Assembly (NCBI GenBank): GCA_039942715.1
Contig: JBDVBY010000001.1
Span: 744,001 to 808,000 of the forward strand
From: JABDJX01 sp039942715
GTDB taxonomy: Bacteria; Pseudomonadota; Alphaproteobacteria; Rhodobacterales; Rhodobacteraceae
Length of the DNA stretch: 64,000 bases
Direction of reading: 5' to 3'
A model generated the notes under the pieces. The model had not been told where the DNA came from. It was given only the letters and a program-made list of their open reading frames with translations, and ran no database searches. The stretch's first letter is position 1; each line of letters starts with the position of its first letter. Shown piece after piece: positions 32,831-41,052 of the stretch. Made by a program: the position numbers and the translations under genes.

Positions 32831-33064
32831 TTAAGCGGCTTCTTTGATGAATTTCACTGCATCACCGAAGGTTTGAATGGTCTCGGCCGCGTCGTCAGGA
32901 ATCTCAATTCCAAACTCTTCTTCAAACGCCATAACCAGCTCGACAGTATCAAGGCTGTCTGCGCCCAAATCGTCGATGAACGATGCGTTTTCGGCAACCT
33001 TGTCACCTTCTACACCCAGATGCTCGACGACAATTTTGCGCGTACGATCTTCGATGTCGCTCAT
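32831..33064 (-). CDS. acpP: Acyl carrier protein
   Basis: A 77-residue acidic four-helix protein carrying growing acyl chains on phosphopantetheine. The attachment serine is in DDLGADSLDTVELVMAFEEEFG. The start is preceded by GTGAGGATTTATTC. The 158 bp before it and after fabG hold its own promoter; this stretch contains no other gene. It is part of the fabD-fabG-acpP-fabF set. Confidence 0.97.
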   Translation of the reverse strand: MSDIEDRTRKIVVEHLGVEGDKVAENASFIDDLGADSLDTVELVMAFEEEFGIEIPDDAAETIQTFGDAVKFIKEAA

Positions 33065-33222
33065 GAATAAATCCTCACGTGTTTTTCGGGGCTTGCCCGG
33101 TTTTCTTAAACTGCCCCTGTGGGACGATACAAACCGAAATCAAACGCGTTCCGGCTTGGTTATGGCGCCGCGTACATGATATTCACCGCTTTGGCAAATA
33201 TAATTCCGCAGCCCCAACACGG

Positions 33223-33963
33223 CTATAACATGGCCATTCCACCGTTAATATGCAACGTCGCGCCAGTGATATATCCCGCCTCGCTACTGGCAAGATACCG
33301 CACAGCGGCAGCGATATCACCGACCTCACCCATGCGCCCTGCGGGCACTTGGCTCAAAATGCCCGCTTTTTGATCATCCGTAAGCTTGTCGGTCATCGCT
33401 GTCGTGATGAACCCAGGCGCAATGCAGTTCACAGTGATCCCACGGCTCGCAACTTCATAGGCCAGTGATTTTGACATCCCGACAAGCCCGGCTTTTGAGG
33501 CCGCATAGTTCGCCTGCCCCGGATTGCCTGTCGCGCCGACAATAGACGTGATGTTCACAATCCGCCCCCAGCGCGCCTTCATCATTGGGCGCATCACCCC
33601 TTTGGACAGGATCATTGCGCTTTTTAGGTTCACCTGAAGCACCGCGTCCCACTCGTCTTCACTCATCCGCATAAACAAATTGTCGCGCGTGATCCCTGCG
33701 TTATTTACCAGAATGTCCACCGCGCCCATCGCCTCTGCTGCCTGCTTTGGCAACTCAGCCACTGCTGAACTATCAGACAGGTTACACGGCAAAACATACG
33801 CACGTTCGCCCAACTCGGCGGCCAAGGCTTCAAGCGGCTCAACCCGCGTGCCAGACAAACCAACATTTGCCCCCGCCGCGTGCAAACCACTTGCAATCGC
33901 CGCGCCAATCCCACCAGAGGCTCCGGTCACAAGGGCCGACTTTCCCGTTAAATCAAACATCAT
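33223..33963 (-). CDS. fabG: 3-oxoacyl-[acyl-carrier-protein] reductase
   Basis: A 246-residue NADPH-dependent SDR reducing 3-oxoacyl-ACP in fatty-acid synthesis. TGASGGIGAAIA binds the cofactor, NNAG is intact, and the catalytic Ser/Tyr/Lys are in NITSIVGATGNPGQANYAASKAGL. It starts directly next to the fabD stop (two successive ATGs; the second is equally likely). It is co-transcribed with fabD. Confidence 0.96.
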   Translation of the reverse strand: MMFDLTGKSALVTGASGGIGAAIASGLHAAGANVGLSGTRVEPLEALAAELGERAYVLPCNLSDSSAVAELPKQAAEAMGAVDILVNNAGITRDNLFMRMSEDEWDAVLQVNLKSAMILSKGVMRPMMKARWGRIVNITSIVGATGNPGQANYAASKAGLVGMSKSLAYEVASRGITVNCIAPGFITTAMTDKLTDDQKAGILSQVPAGRMGEVGDIAAAVRYLASSEAGYITGATLHINGGMAML

Positions 33964-34902
33964 CTATCCCTTTGTTGCGGCGGCTTCGCGCGCCTGATCG
34001 GCTGTGCCAACAGCGCGAGTTTCCGCTTCTTTCGCGATCCGGCGGATCATTCCGCTCAAAGCTTTGCCTGCCCCTAACTCCCAGAACGCGTTCACGCCAT
34101 TGTCTGCCATCCAAGCAACAGACGTGCTCCAGCGGACGCGCCCGGATACCTGTTTGATCAGTAGATCCCGGATCATATCAGGATCGCTCACTGCCTCGGC
34201 CGCGACGTTCGCAACAACCGGCACGCTTGGCGCATTGATCGACACATCATCTAAAGCCGCGCGCATTGCCTCGGCTGCAGGCTCCATTAAAGCACAATGA
34301 AAAGGTGCCGACACAGGCAACAACAGTGCGCGTTTCGCGCCCTTCTCTTTGGCCATATCAACCGCGCGCTCGACCGCTGCTTTGCTGCCCGAGATGACCG
34401 TTTGCATTGGATCGTTCTCGTTGGCCACCTGACAAACGTCGTCGCCAGCCGCCTCGGCCGCCAGCGCTTCTACGTCCGACACGCCAAGTCCAAGGATCGC
34501 GGCCATTGCGCCTTCGCCAACCGGCACCGCCGACTGCATCGCCAAGCCGCGTGTGCGCAATAACTTCGCTGCATCGCTCACCGAAAACGCGCCAGCCGCG
34601 CAAAGCGCCGAGTATTCGCCAAGCGAATGCCCCGCCACAAAAGCTGCATCGTTGATCGAAACCCCTTCGGCCTCAAGCGCACGCACAGCCGCCAGCGACG
34701 TCGCCATCAAAGCAGGTTGAGCGTTTTGGGTCAGTGTAAGCGTTTCCGCGTCACCTTCCCAAATCAGCGCTGACAGCTTCTCGCCCAACGCGTCGTCAAC
34801 TTCTTCAAAAACCGCCCGCGCCGTCGGATAGGCCTGCGCCAAATCCGCGCCCATCCCTATTGTTTGCGCACCCTGTCCGGGAAATACAAATGCTAGGTTC
34901 AT
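33964..34902 (-). CDS. fabD: Malonyl-CoA:ACP transacylase
   Basis: A 312-residue enzyme loading malonyl groups on ACP. FPGQGAQTIGMG and the nucleophile elbow GHSLGEYSAL are visible, with the active-site histidine in SAPFHCALM. It is the first gene of fabD-fabG-acpP. The start is placed directly after AGGGGGCGAGC. Confidence 0.96.
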   Translation of the reverse strand: MNLAFVFPGQGAQTIGMGADLAQAYPTARAVFEEVDDALGEKLSALIWEGDAETLTLTQNAQPALMATSLAAVRALEAEGVSINDAAFVAGHSLGEYSALCAAGAFSVSDAAKLLRTRGLAMQSAVPVGEGAMAAILGLGVSDVEALAAEAAGDDVCQVANENDPMQTVISGSKAAVERAVDMAKEKGAKRALLLPVSAPFHCALMEPAAEAMRAALDDVSINAPSVPVVANVAAEAVSDPDMIRDLLIKQVSGRVRWSTSVAWMADNGVNAFWELGAGKALSGMIRRIAKEAETRAVGTADQAREAAATKG

Positions 34903-34959
34903 GCTCGCCCCCTTTTTTCAGTCTTCTTTTGACAAAAAGACTAACGCCTCAAAAACAAA

Positions 34960-34984
34960 AGGGGAAGCGCTCACCACTTCCCCT
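34960..34984 (-). terminator. Intrinsic terminator of acuI
   Basis: On the minus strand AGGGGAAG-TGGTGAGCG-CTTCCCCT is a perfect eight-pair stem followed by TTTGTTTTTG, 24 bases after the acuI stop and before fabD. Confidence 0.8.
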
Positions 34985-35008
34985 CAAATCGCTCAGTTGC
35001 AAAACAAT

Positions 35009-35995
35009 TCAGGCGCTGATGTCGACAACAACGCGGCCCTTCACCTGCCCCTTCAGAATATCAGCCCCCAATTTCGGCAAATCCTCCAAAGTCGCAGGCT
35101 GCACCATCGCTTCAAGTTGCTCCATCGGCAAATCTTTCGCGATCCGATCCCAAGCCCGCACACGATCTTCATAAGGGCGCATCACTGAGTCGATCCCAAG
35201 CAGGTTCACGCCACGCAACAGGAACGGAATGACCGTCGCAGGTAATCCTGCACCACCGGCCAAACCAACAGCCGCAACTGACGCCCCATACTTCATCTGG
35301 CCCAAAACGCGCGCCAGCATATCGCCACCAACCGCATCAACACAGCCCGCCCATGTTTCGGCCTCCAGCGGCCGTTTCACCGTTTCAGCCAACTCTTTGC
35401 GCGCCACAATGCGCGTAGCACCAAGTGACGTCAGATAGTCCGCCGTCTCTGGCCGCCCGGTCACACCCACCACTTGATAGCCGAGGTTCGCCAAGATCGC
35501 AGTCGCCACCGACCCAACTCCGCCCGCTGCACCGGTGACCAAAACTTCGCCCTGATCCGGTTTCATTCCATGATCCTCCAGCGCCATCACCGCCAGCATT
35601 GCTGTAAATCCCGCAGTACCCACAGCCATCGCTGCGCGCGTGGTCAGCCCATCGGGCAAAGGCACCAACCAGTCCGCTTTGACACGCGCTTTTTCAGCGT
35701 AGCCACCCCAATGTGCCTCGCCTACACGCCAACCAGTTAAAACAACCTTGTCACCGGGCGCATAACGCGCATCGTTTGAGGTCTCGACAGTGCCTGCAAA
35801 ATCAATTCCCGGCACATGCGGATAATTGCGTACCAATCCGCCACCGGGCCCAATGCAAAGACCATCTTTGTAATTCACCGTCGAATATTCGACAGCCACG
35901 GTCACATCGCCTTCGGGCAAGCGCGCCTCGTCAATGTCCTGAACACTGGCGCTGGTTTTGCCCGCGTCATCCTTTTCCACGATCAGTGCACGCAT
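35009..35995 (-). CDS. acuI: Acrylyl-CoA reductase (NADPH), YhdH/AcuI family
   Basis: A 328-residue MDR-superfamily oxidoreductase. The sequence shows STVNYKDGLCIG near the N-terminus, the VPGIDFAGTV strand, the cofactor-binding TGAAGGVGSVATAILANLGYQVVGVTGR, and GIDSVMRP near the C-terminus, all of the AcuI type. AcuI reduces acryloyl-CoA to propionyl-CoA; in roseobacters this handles acrylate from DMSP and also central carbon flow. No DMSP demethylase or lyase is next to it, so the physiological role here is inferred. Confidence 0.88.
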   Translation of the reverse strand: MRALIVEKDDAGKTSASVQDIDEARLPEGDVTVAVEYSTVNYKDGLCIGPGGGLVRNYPHVPGIDFAGTVETSNDARYAPGDKVVLTGWRVGEAHWGGYAEKARVKADWLVPLPDGLTTRAAMAVGTAGFTAMLAVMALEDHGMKPDQGEVLVTGAAGGVGSVATAILANLGYQVVGVTGRPETADYLTSLGATRIVARKELAETVKRPLEAETWAGCVDAVGGDMLARVLGQMKYGASVAAVGLAGGAGLPATVIPFLLRGVNLLGIDSVMRPYEDRVRAWDRIAKDLPMEQLEAMVQPATLEDLPKLGADILKGQVKGRVVVDISA

Positions 35996-36073
35996 CTTTT
36001 CGATCCTTTTGAGGTGTGTTTTGCGAGATATGCGCTAAATCTACGGCAGGCACCAGCACCTGAAGGATTTTCC

Positions 36074-36424
36074 ATGACCGACATTCTAAACATCGCGATG
36101 GCCTTACTCAGCATCGGTCTAGGTTGTTTCGGCTGGTTGGCCCCACGCTACACAATGGAAGCACTTGATTTGCAAACCAATGGCTCAACCATGGGCCTGA
36201 GCGAATTGCGCGCCTCTGCCGGTGCACTTTTCATCGGGCTTGGTCTTGGCGCACTCTATTTCGGCACTCCGCAATCTTACGCGATGGTGGGCTTTGCATG
36301 GGGTGGAGCTGCAGTGGGACGTGTAACCTCGATCTTGCGCGATGAGGCCCCGACGCGCAAAACTTATGTTTTTGCTGCCATAGAGATCGCAGTCGCTGCA
36401 CTTTTGTTAGCCATTAATCTCTGA
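36074..36424 (+). CDS. DUF4345-like four-helix membrane protein
   Basis: A 116-residue membrane protein with four predicted helices (LNIAMALLSIGLGCFGWLAP, SELRASAGALFIGLGLGALYFG, YAMVGFAWGGAAVGRVTSIL, YVFAAIEIAVAALLLAINL). The E/D-R-containing LSELRASAGALFIGLG and GRVTSILRD stretches are typical of DUF4345. The start at 36074 follows GAAGGATTTTCC. The function is unknown. It lies directly before the tmRNA gene. Confidence 0.72.
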   Translation: MTDILNIAMALLSIGLGCFGWLAPRYTMEALDLQTNGSTMGLSELRASAGALFIGLGLGALYFGTPQSYAMVGFAWGGAAVGRVTSILRDEAPTRKTYVFAAIEIAVAALLLAINL

Positions 36425-36439
36425 TCCCTTTGCAATGCG

Positions 36440-36780
36440 GGACCAAAACCCCTATATCTTTGGTGTTCCCTCGGGAACTATGGACATAAACGCGCTCGTA
36501 ATAAGCGGATCGGACCCGGGGGCGGTACCCGGCGTCTCCACCAAAACTCCTTTATTTGAGGATCATGGGGACGAAATAGGATCGACGGACGTCTAAAGGG
36601 GTTTGCTTTGTTTCGGTGAGATACCACCGTTATCGGTTCATTAAAGCTAGTTGCAAATAACAACAAAGCTCCAATGGCGATGGCTGCTTAAGCAGTCGGA
36701 ACTATTGAAATCTAAGTCCTTTCGCTTTGCAGCGTAAGGCGGGGCCCGCCGGAGCCTGGCAACAGAATCCGGCACCTTCA
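36440..36780 (+). ncRNA. ssrA: tmRNA, circularly permuted two-piece form
   Basis: The 3' acceptor piece comes first and ends GTCTCC-A-CCA at 36534-36543, after the T-arm region CCCGGGGGCGGTACCCGGC. A spacer of 23 bases follows, then the coding piece begins GGGGACGAAATAGGATCGACG at 36567. GGGGAC pairs with GTCTCC to make the acceptor stem, with one G-U pair. The tag reading frame runs 36653-36691 and encodes ANNNKAPMAMAA, starting at the resume codon GCA after TAGTT. The order is the permuted alphaproteobacterial gene. The outer ends are approximate. tmRNA rescues stalled ribosomes and tags peptides for proteolysis. Confidence 0.93.
36653..36691 (+). CDS. tmRNA proteolysis tag reading frame
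   Basis: Twelve codons GCA..GCT then TAA encode ANNNKAPMAMAA. The Ala-Ala end and the hydrophobic MAMAA suffix fit recognition by ClpXP. It is translated only after a ribosome switches onto tmRNA. Confidence 0.9.
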   Translation, partial: ANNNKAPMAMAA

Positions 36781-36791
36781 CAAAGTGAGCT

Positions 36792-37421
36792 CTAAACTTC
36801 GATTGTCAGATCAGCCTCGGCAGAATCTGTCAAAACGCGGACAGCATTCGGAATATCATTTTCCAAAGCTTTCGCGCGCGCCTCTTGCGGCGAAAATCCA
36901 TGATGCACCCAACGCTCAATCAGCCTTTGCTCAAGAGTATCGCGGTCCGCCGTGATCATTGCCGCAAACGTCCAGTAGGCGCGCAGATCGCACCAAGGCG
37001 CATCATTCAGGAGCAAATAGTTGCCCTCCACAATGACAGTGCGCATCTGAGGAGTGATTATAGTGCTTGATCCGACCGAGACATCGCGTGTGCGATCAAA
37101 CGTTGGCGCGATCACCTCTTCTTCGGTTTGTAAACGCTTCAAACAGGCCTGAAAGCTACCAAAATCAAACGTATCCGGTGCACCTTTTTGCGCTCTCTGC
37201 CCGCGTGCGTCCAAGATTGTGTTGTCCAGGTGGAAACCGTCCATTGCAAGCAAGCCAGCGCGCGTGTGCGACGCATTCAGCGCCTCAAGCAGCGCATGTG
37301 ATACTGTCGTCTTGCCAGACGCAGGCGGTCCTGCGATAGCAATCAGCTTGCGTCCCGAGCCCGTGGGCAATTGCCCAATCTGATCGGCAATTTGAGTGGC
37401 GATGTATTCAGGGCTTTGCAT
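36792..37421 (-). CDS. P-loop kinase of the uridine kinase / phosphoribulokinase type
   Basis: A 209-residue ATP-binding kinase-like protein. Walker A is AIAGPPASGKTTVSHALLEAL; MDGFHLDNTILDARGQRAQKGAPDTFDFGSF is the substrate-side segment of the PRK/Udk family, and VIVEGNYLLLND is the Walker B-like strand. The phosphorylated substrate is not evident; relatives act on sugars, nucleosides or pantothenate. The start at 37421 is chosen over a GTG six codons earlier. It is convergent with tmRNA. Confidence 0.82.
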   Translation of the reverse strand: MQSPEYIATQIADQIGQLPTGSGRKLIAIAGPPASGKTTVSHALLEALNASHTRAGLLAMDGFHLDNTILDARGQRAQKGAPDTFDFGSFQACLKRLQTEEEVIAPTFDRTRDVSVGSSTIITPQMRTVIVEGNYLLLNDAPWCDLRAYWTFAAMITADRDTLEQRLIERWVHHGFSPQEARAKALENDIPNAVRVLTDSAEADLTIEV

Positions 37422-37508
37422 GGTCGTGTTAGGGCGCACATTTGTTGCGGATGTCTCAAGGTATATGGAATGCCGTTACAGAGTTCGAACGAAAACTCAA
37501 TCTTTCGA

Positions 37509-38237
37509 TCACACAGCCGTAAAACCACCATCAATGGGCAAAGCCGCCCCGGAAATCATCGCCGCACCGTCGCTAAGCAGAAACACAATCGGTGCTGCAA
37601 TCTCATCAGCCGTGGCCCAGCGCCCCAAAGGCATGGTTTCCAAAAGCGGTCCGCCAATTTCGGGCTGTCCCCAATACCACTCCGACATCGCCGTCATCAC
37701 AACGGTCGGATGCACGCTGTTGGCGCGAATATTGTGCGGCCCCAACTCCAGCGCCGAAACTTTTGTGATATTATCGAGTGCACCCTTGGAAGCCCCATAC
37801 GAAACGTGCCCTTTCAGACCTACCAAAGACGCTTGGCTGGACACGTTCACAATTGAGCCGCCCTTATCGCAACGGATCATCTCGCGCGCTGCGTATTTGG
37901 TGACCAGCAAGGCACCACGTGCATTGATCGACATCGTTTCATCAAAGACATCAATATCGGTGTCTATCGGCGTCGCAATCTGCCCGCCAAAGCCGCCGCA
38001 ATTCACGACGCCCCAAATGTCGCGCCCCTCGATCGCGGCGCGCACGCTGTCTTCAGATGTCAGATCAAAGGCAAGCGGTTCAGCACCCGTTTCTTTGGCC
38101 AAAGCCTTAAGCTTTTCCATGTCGCGCCCTGCGGCAATGACATCTGCTCCGGCGCGCGCCAGATGGCGAACGGTGGCGCCACCGATACCGCCGCTTGCAC
38201 CAGTGACAAGGATTGTTTTATTTGCGAATTCACTCAT
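37509..38237 (-). CDS. SDR oxidoreductase similar to L-xylulose/carbonyl reductases
   Basis: A 242-residue NAD(P)-dependent short-chain dehydrogenase. The cofactor motif is TGASGGIGGATVRHLARAGADVIAAGRD, and the catalytic residues are in VNVSSQASL and YGASKGALDNITK. The following ELGPHNIRANSVHPTVVMTAMSEWYW segment resembles the dicarbonyl/L-xylulose reductase branch. The usual NNAG motif reads NCGG. It is four bases after the FAH-family gene on the same strand, suggesting a joint sugar-acid pathway. Confidence 0.82.
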   Translation of the reverse strand: MSEFANKTILVTGASGGIGGATVRHLARAGADVIAAGRDMEKLKALAKETGAEPLAFDLTSEDSVRAAIEGRDIWGVVNCGGFGGQIATPIDTDIDVFDETMSINARGALLVTKYAAREMIRCDKGGSIVNVSSQASLVGLKGHVSYGASKGALDNITKVSALELGPHNIRANSVHPTVVMTAMSEWYWGQPEIGGPLLETMPLGRWATADEIAAPIVFLLSDGAAMISGAALPIDGGFTAV

Positions 38238-38241
38238 GGCA

Positions 38242-39072
38242 TCAACGTGTTGTTTGCTTTTGTTCACCAAGCCCTTCGATGCTAAGATGCATCGTCTGAC
38301 CGCGCTTCAAGAATACCGGAGGCGTTTGCCCCATGCCCACACCCGGAGGCGTCCCAGTGGTGATCACGTCGCCCGGCTGCAGGCTCATGAACTGCGAAAT
38401 ATACGATACCATATGCGGCACATTAAAGATCATCGTCTTGGTCGAACCGTCCTGATAGCGGTGCCCGTCCACCTCAAGCCACATGGCAAGGTTCTGAACA
38501 TCGGCCACCTCATCTTTGGTTACAAGCCACGGTCCAATCGGACCAAACGTGTCAGCGCTTTTTCCTTTGATCCACTGCCCCGCGTGCTCCAATTGATAGG
38601 CCCGCTCAGACACGTCATTCACGATGCAGTAACCCGCAACATGATCCAATGCATCTGCTTCAGACACGTAACGCGCCTCAGCGCCAATCACGATGCCCAG
38701 CTCAACCTCCCAATCGGTCTTTTCCGAACCCGGCGGAATAATGACATCATCGTTGGCCCCGACGATGCAAGACGTCGCCTTCGCAAACAGGATTGGCTCT
38801 TCGGGAACCGGCATGTTCGCTTCTGCCGCGTGATCAGAATAATTCAGACCAACACAGATGAACTTGCCGACATTACCAACGCAGGGCCCGATACGCGGGG
38901 GCCCCTCAACCACCGGATAGGCACTTAGATCAAGCGCGCGCAATGGCGCGGTATCGGCCAACAGTGCCGGTGTCAGATCAGGAAAATCAGCCGAGATGTC
39001 GCGATAAGCCCCATCGCTATCAACCGCCGCAAGACGTTCGGTGCCGGGAGTTCCAAGACGGGCAAGCTTCAT
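38242..39072 (-). CDS. Fumarylacetoacetate-hydrolase-family protein
   Basis: A 276-residue FAH-fold metal-dependent hydrolase or lyase. The conserved core is ICVGLNYSDHAAEANMPVPEEPILFAKATSCIVG, the metal-binding TDWEVELGIVIG, and GDVITTGTPPGVGMG. Relatives include ureidoglycolate lyase and 2,4-diketo-3-deoxy-L-fuconate hydrolase. The adjacent SDR favours a deoxy-sugar-acid route, but the true substrate is not determined. It is divergent from the response regulator gene. Confidence 0.85.
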   Translation of the reverse strand: MKLARLGTPGTERLAAVDSDGAYRDISADFPDLTPALLADTAPLRALDLSAYPVVEGPPRIGPCVGNVGKFICVGLNYSDHAAEANMPVPEEPILFAKATSCIVGANDDVIIPPGSEKTDWEVELGIVIGAEARYVSEADALDHVAGYCIVNDVSERAYQLEHAGQWIKGKSADTFGPIGPWLVTKDEVADVQNLAMWLEVDGHRYQDGSTKTMIFNVPHMVSYISQFMSLQPGDVITTGTPPGVGMGQTPPVFLKRGQTMHLSIEGLGEQKQTTR

Positions 39073-39186
39073 AGGATCGTTCCTTCTTCTTCCTTGTTTG
39101 CCCTAGTCGTGACCGACTTCGCTTGGCTTGCCAAGCCCAGAGCCGTTATGAAGTCGAAACAAACACACACAAAAGGCTCGACAATT

Positions 39187-39801
39187 ATGCACCCCAACAA
39201 AGTGATATTCGTCGACGATGATCTGGATGTACGCACCGCCATTGGCCAGTCACTCGAGCTTGCCGGGTATGATGTGATCCTTGCGCGCGCACTGATCGAA
39301 GCCACCGATCACATCACGCGTGCTTTTGCTGGCGTTGTCGTCACCGACGTGCGCATGCCCGGCAAAGATGGCTTCGACCTGTTGGAGCGTACATTAAAAA
39401 TCGACCGCGATCTGCCGGTGATCGTACTAACCGGAGAAGCCGATGTGCCCATGGCCGTGCGCGCGATGGCAGCCGGCGCCTATGATTTTCTAGAAAAGCC
39501 CTGTCCGCCCAAAAGCCTGCTGGCCGCGGTGGCGCGCGCACTCGAAATGCGCCGCCTTGTTTTAGAAAACCGCCGTCTGCAAGGCGAGCGCACCACCATC
39601 GCACTGGCCCGGCAGCAAGACAGTTTGGCGGCGCAAATGGAAATGGTCGAAAAACTTCTGATTGAAGCTGCCCTGCGCGATAGTGCAGGACGCGTTGTAA
39701 ACGTAGCCGAAGCCCTCGGACTGCCGCGCAAAACGCTCTACGACAAACTCAAGCGGCACGGCATCGAACCGGCGGATTTCCGTAAAAGTGGCGATTCGTA
39801 G
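39187..39801 (+). CDS. Response regulator: receiver plus Fis-type HTH, DctD-like receiver without AAA+ domain
   Basis: A 204-residue two-component regulator. The receiver (1-120) has FVDDDLD, the phospho-acceptor aspartate in VVVTDVRMPGKDGFDLL, and the TGEADVPMAVRAMAAGAYDFLEKP stretch shared with DctD. A coiled linker leads to a C-terminal Fis/HTH_8 domain (GRVVNVAEALGLPRKTLYDKLKRHGI). The sigma-54-interacting ATPase domain is absent, as in RegA/ActR-type regulators. No histidine kinase gene is adjacent. Position before dctP implies control of the TRAP transporter. The start at 39187 is preferred to 39148 on family length. Confidence 0.85.
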   Translation: MHPNKVIFVDDDLDVRTAIGQSLELAGYDVILARALIEATDHITRAFAGVVVTDVRMPGKDGFDLLERTLKIDRDLPVIVLTGEADVPMAVRAMAAGAYDFLEKPCPPKSLLAAVARALEMRRLVLENRRLQGERTTIALARQQDSLAAQMEMVEKLLIEAALRDSAGRVVNVAEALGLPRKTLYDKLKRHGIEPADFRKSGDS

Positions 39802-39812
39802 CCGCGTGCTCC

Positions 39813-39830
39813 TGTGCGGTTTCTCGCACA
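39813..39830. promoter_or_regulatory. Palindromic operator candidate upstream of dctP
   Basis: TGTGCG-GTTTCT-CGCACA is a perfect six-base inverted repeat with a six-base spacer, 11 bases after the response regulator stop and 142 bases before the dctP start. It is a natural binding site for the dimeric Fis-type HTH of the neighbouring regulator. No matching sigma-54 promoter was found. Confidence 0.55.
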
Positions 39831-39972
39831 CCTTGCAAGCTGCCTCTCGATAAAAAATTCTATATCCCTCTGAAAAATAATAATTTTCATAAAATTCTCG
39901 CTGCTCGCTTCCCTCCCCTGACCAAAGCGGGCAAACTTTCTTCACATACTTGTGCACTCCAGGGAGGAACTC

Positions 39973-40974
39973 ATGCGCAAATTTATCCTCGCCGCGACAG
40001 CGGCAACAGCGGCATTGGTCGCAGCACCAGCCATCGCGGCCTGCGACGACGGCGAAATCGTCGCCAAATTCAGCCATGTTACAAACACCGACAAACACCC
40101 AAAAGGCATCGCAGCAACCCTGCTCGCCGAGCGCGTGAACGCCGAAATGAACGGTGTGATGTGCATGGAAGTGTTCCCGAACTCGACACTTTATAACGAT
40201 GACAAAGTGCTGGAAGCGATGCTGCAAGGTGACGTTCAACTGGCCGCTCCATCGCTGTCAAAGTTCGAGAAATTCACCAAACAGTTCCGCCTGTTTGACC
40301 TGCCGTTCATGTTCAAAGACATCAACGCAGTTGATACTTTCCAAGCCTCTGAAAATGGTCAGGCGATGAAAGACAGCATGCAAAAGCGCGGCCTTCAGGG
40401 CATGGCGTTTTGGCACAATGGCATGAAGCAGATGTCAGCAAACGTCCCACTTGTGTCGCCCAGCGATGCAAACGGCCTAAAGTTCCGCGTGCAATCCTCT
40501 GACGTTCTTGTCGCACAGATGGAAGCCATCGGCGGTAGCCCGCAGAAAATGGCGTTCTCAGAAGTTTACGGCGCACTCCAGCAGGGCGTTGTCGACGGTC
40601 AGGAGAACACATGGTCAAACATCTTTGGACGCAAGTTCTTTGAAGTTCAGGACGGCGTGACGGAAACCAACCATGGCATTATCGACTATCTAGTTGTGGC
40701 CTCTGTCGATTGGCTTGACGGTCTGCCCGCGGACGCACGTGACCAGTTCACAACCATCCTTGCCGAAGTGACTGAACTGCGCAACGGCGAAGCTTTTGCT
40801 GTGAATGAAAGCGCCAAGCAAGCGATCCTGGATGCAGGCGGCACAATCGTTCAGCTTGACGCTGCACAGCGTCAGGAGTGGGTCGATGTTATGAAGCCAG
40901 TTTGGGAAAAGTTCTCAGACGACGTGCCTCAGGAACTGATCGACGCAGCGCAGGAAATCAACGCAGCATCCTGA
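39973..40974 (+). CDS. dctP: TRAP transporter substrate-binding protein (DctP type)
   Basis: A 333-residue periplasmic binding protein with signal peptide MRKFILAATAATAALVAAPAIA. The DctP fold is marked by AKFSHVTNTDKHPKG, MEVFPNSTLYNDDKVLEAMLQGDVQLAAPSLS, KFRVQSSDVLVAQMEAIGGSP (the carboxylate-binding arginine is in this region) and VYGALQQGVVDGQENTWSN. The start follows AGGGAGGAACTC. It is followed by dctQ and dctM; the ligands are probably C4-dicarboxylates. Confidence 0.92.
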   Translation: MRKFILAATAATAALVAAPAIAACDDGEIVAKFSHVTNTDKHPKGIAATLLAERVNAEMNGVMCMEVFPNSTLYNDDKVLEAMLQGDVQLAAPSLSKFEKFTKQFRLFDLPFMFKDINAVDTFQASENGQAMKDSMQKRGLQGMAFWHNGMKQMSANVPLVSPSDANGLKFRVQSSDVLVAQMEAIGGSPQKMAFSEVYGALQQGVVDGQENTWSNIFGRKFFEVQDGVTETNHGIIDYLVVASVDWLDGLPADARDQFTTILAEVTELRNGEAFAVNESAKQAILDAGGTIVQLDAAQRQEWVDVMKPVWEKFSDDVPQELIDAAQEINAAS

Positions 40975-40993
40975 TCTAAAATACTAAAACACA

Positions 40994-41020
40994 GGGCGAT
41001 CCGTGATTTTCGGGCCGCCC
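40994..41020 (+). terminator. Attenuator-like hairpin between dctP and dctQ
   Basis: GGGCG-AT-CCG-TGATTTT-CGG-GC-CGCCC folds with an internal loop, 19 bases after the dctP stop. There is no T-run. It could protect dctP mRNA or reduce read-through into dctQM, as is common for binding-protein genes. Confidence 0.45.
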
Positions 41021-41052
41021 AACCCACCAGCGCCATGGGAGGGCCGCCGGTC

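Noticed and set aside
37396..38928. Open frame of 510 codons on the plus strand
   Set aside because: It is antisense to the SDR and FAH-family genes, has no recognisable protein sequence and follows from their GC-rich codon use.
39820..39840. Sigma-54 -24/-12 promoter before dctP
   Set aside because: GCAC and TTGC elements are present but separated by too few bases for the GG-N10-GC spacing, and the regulator lacks the sigma-54 ATPase domain.
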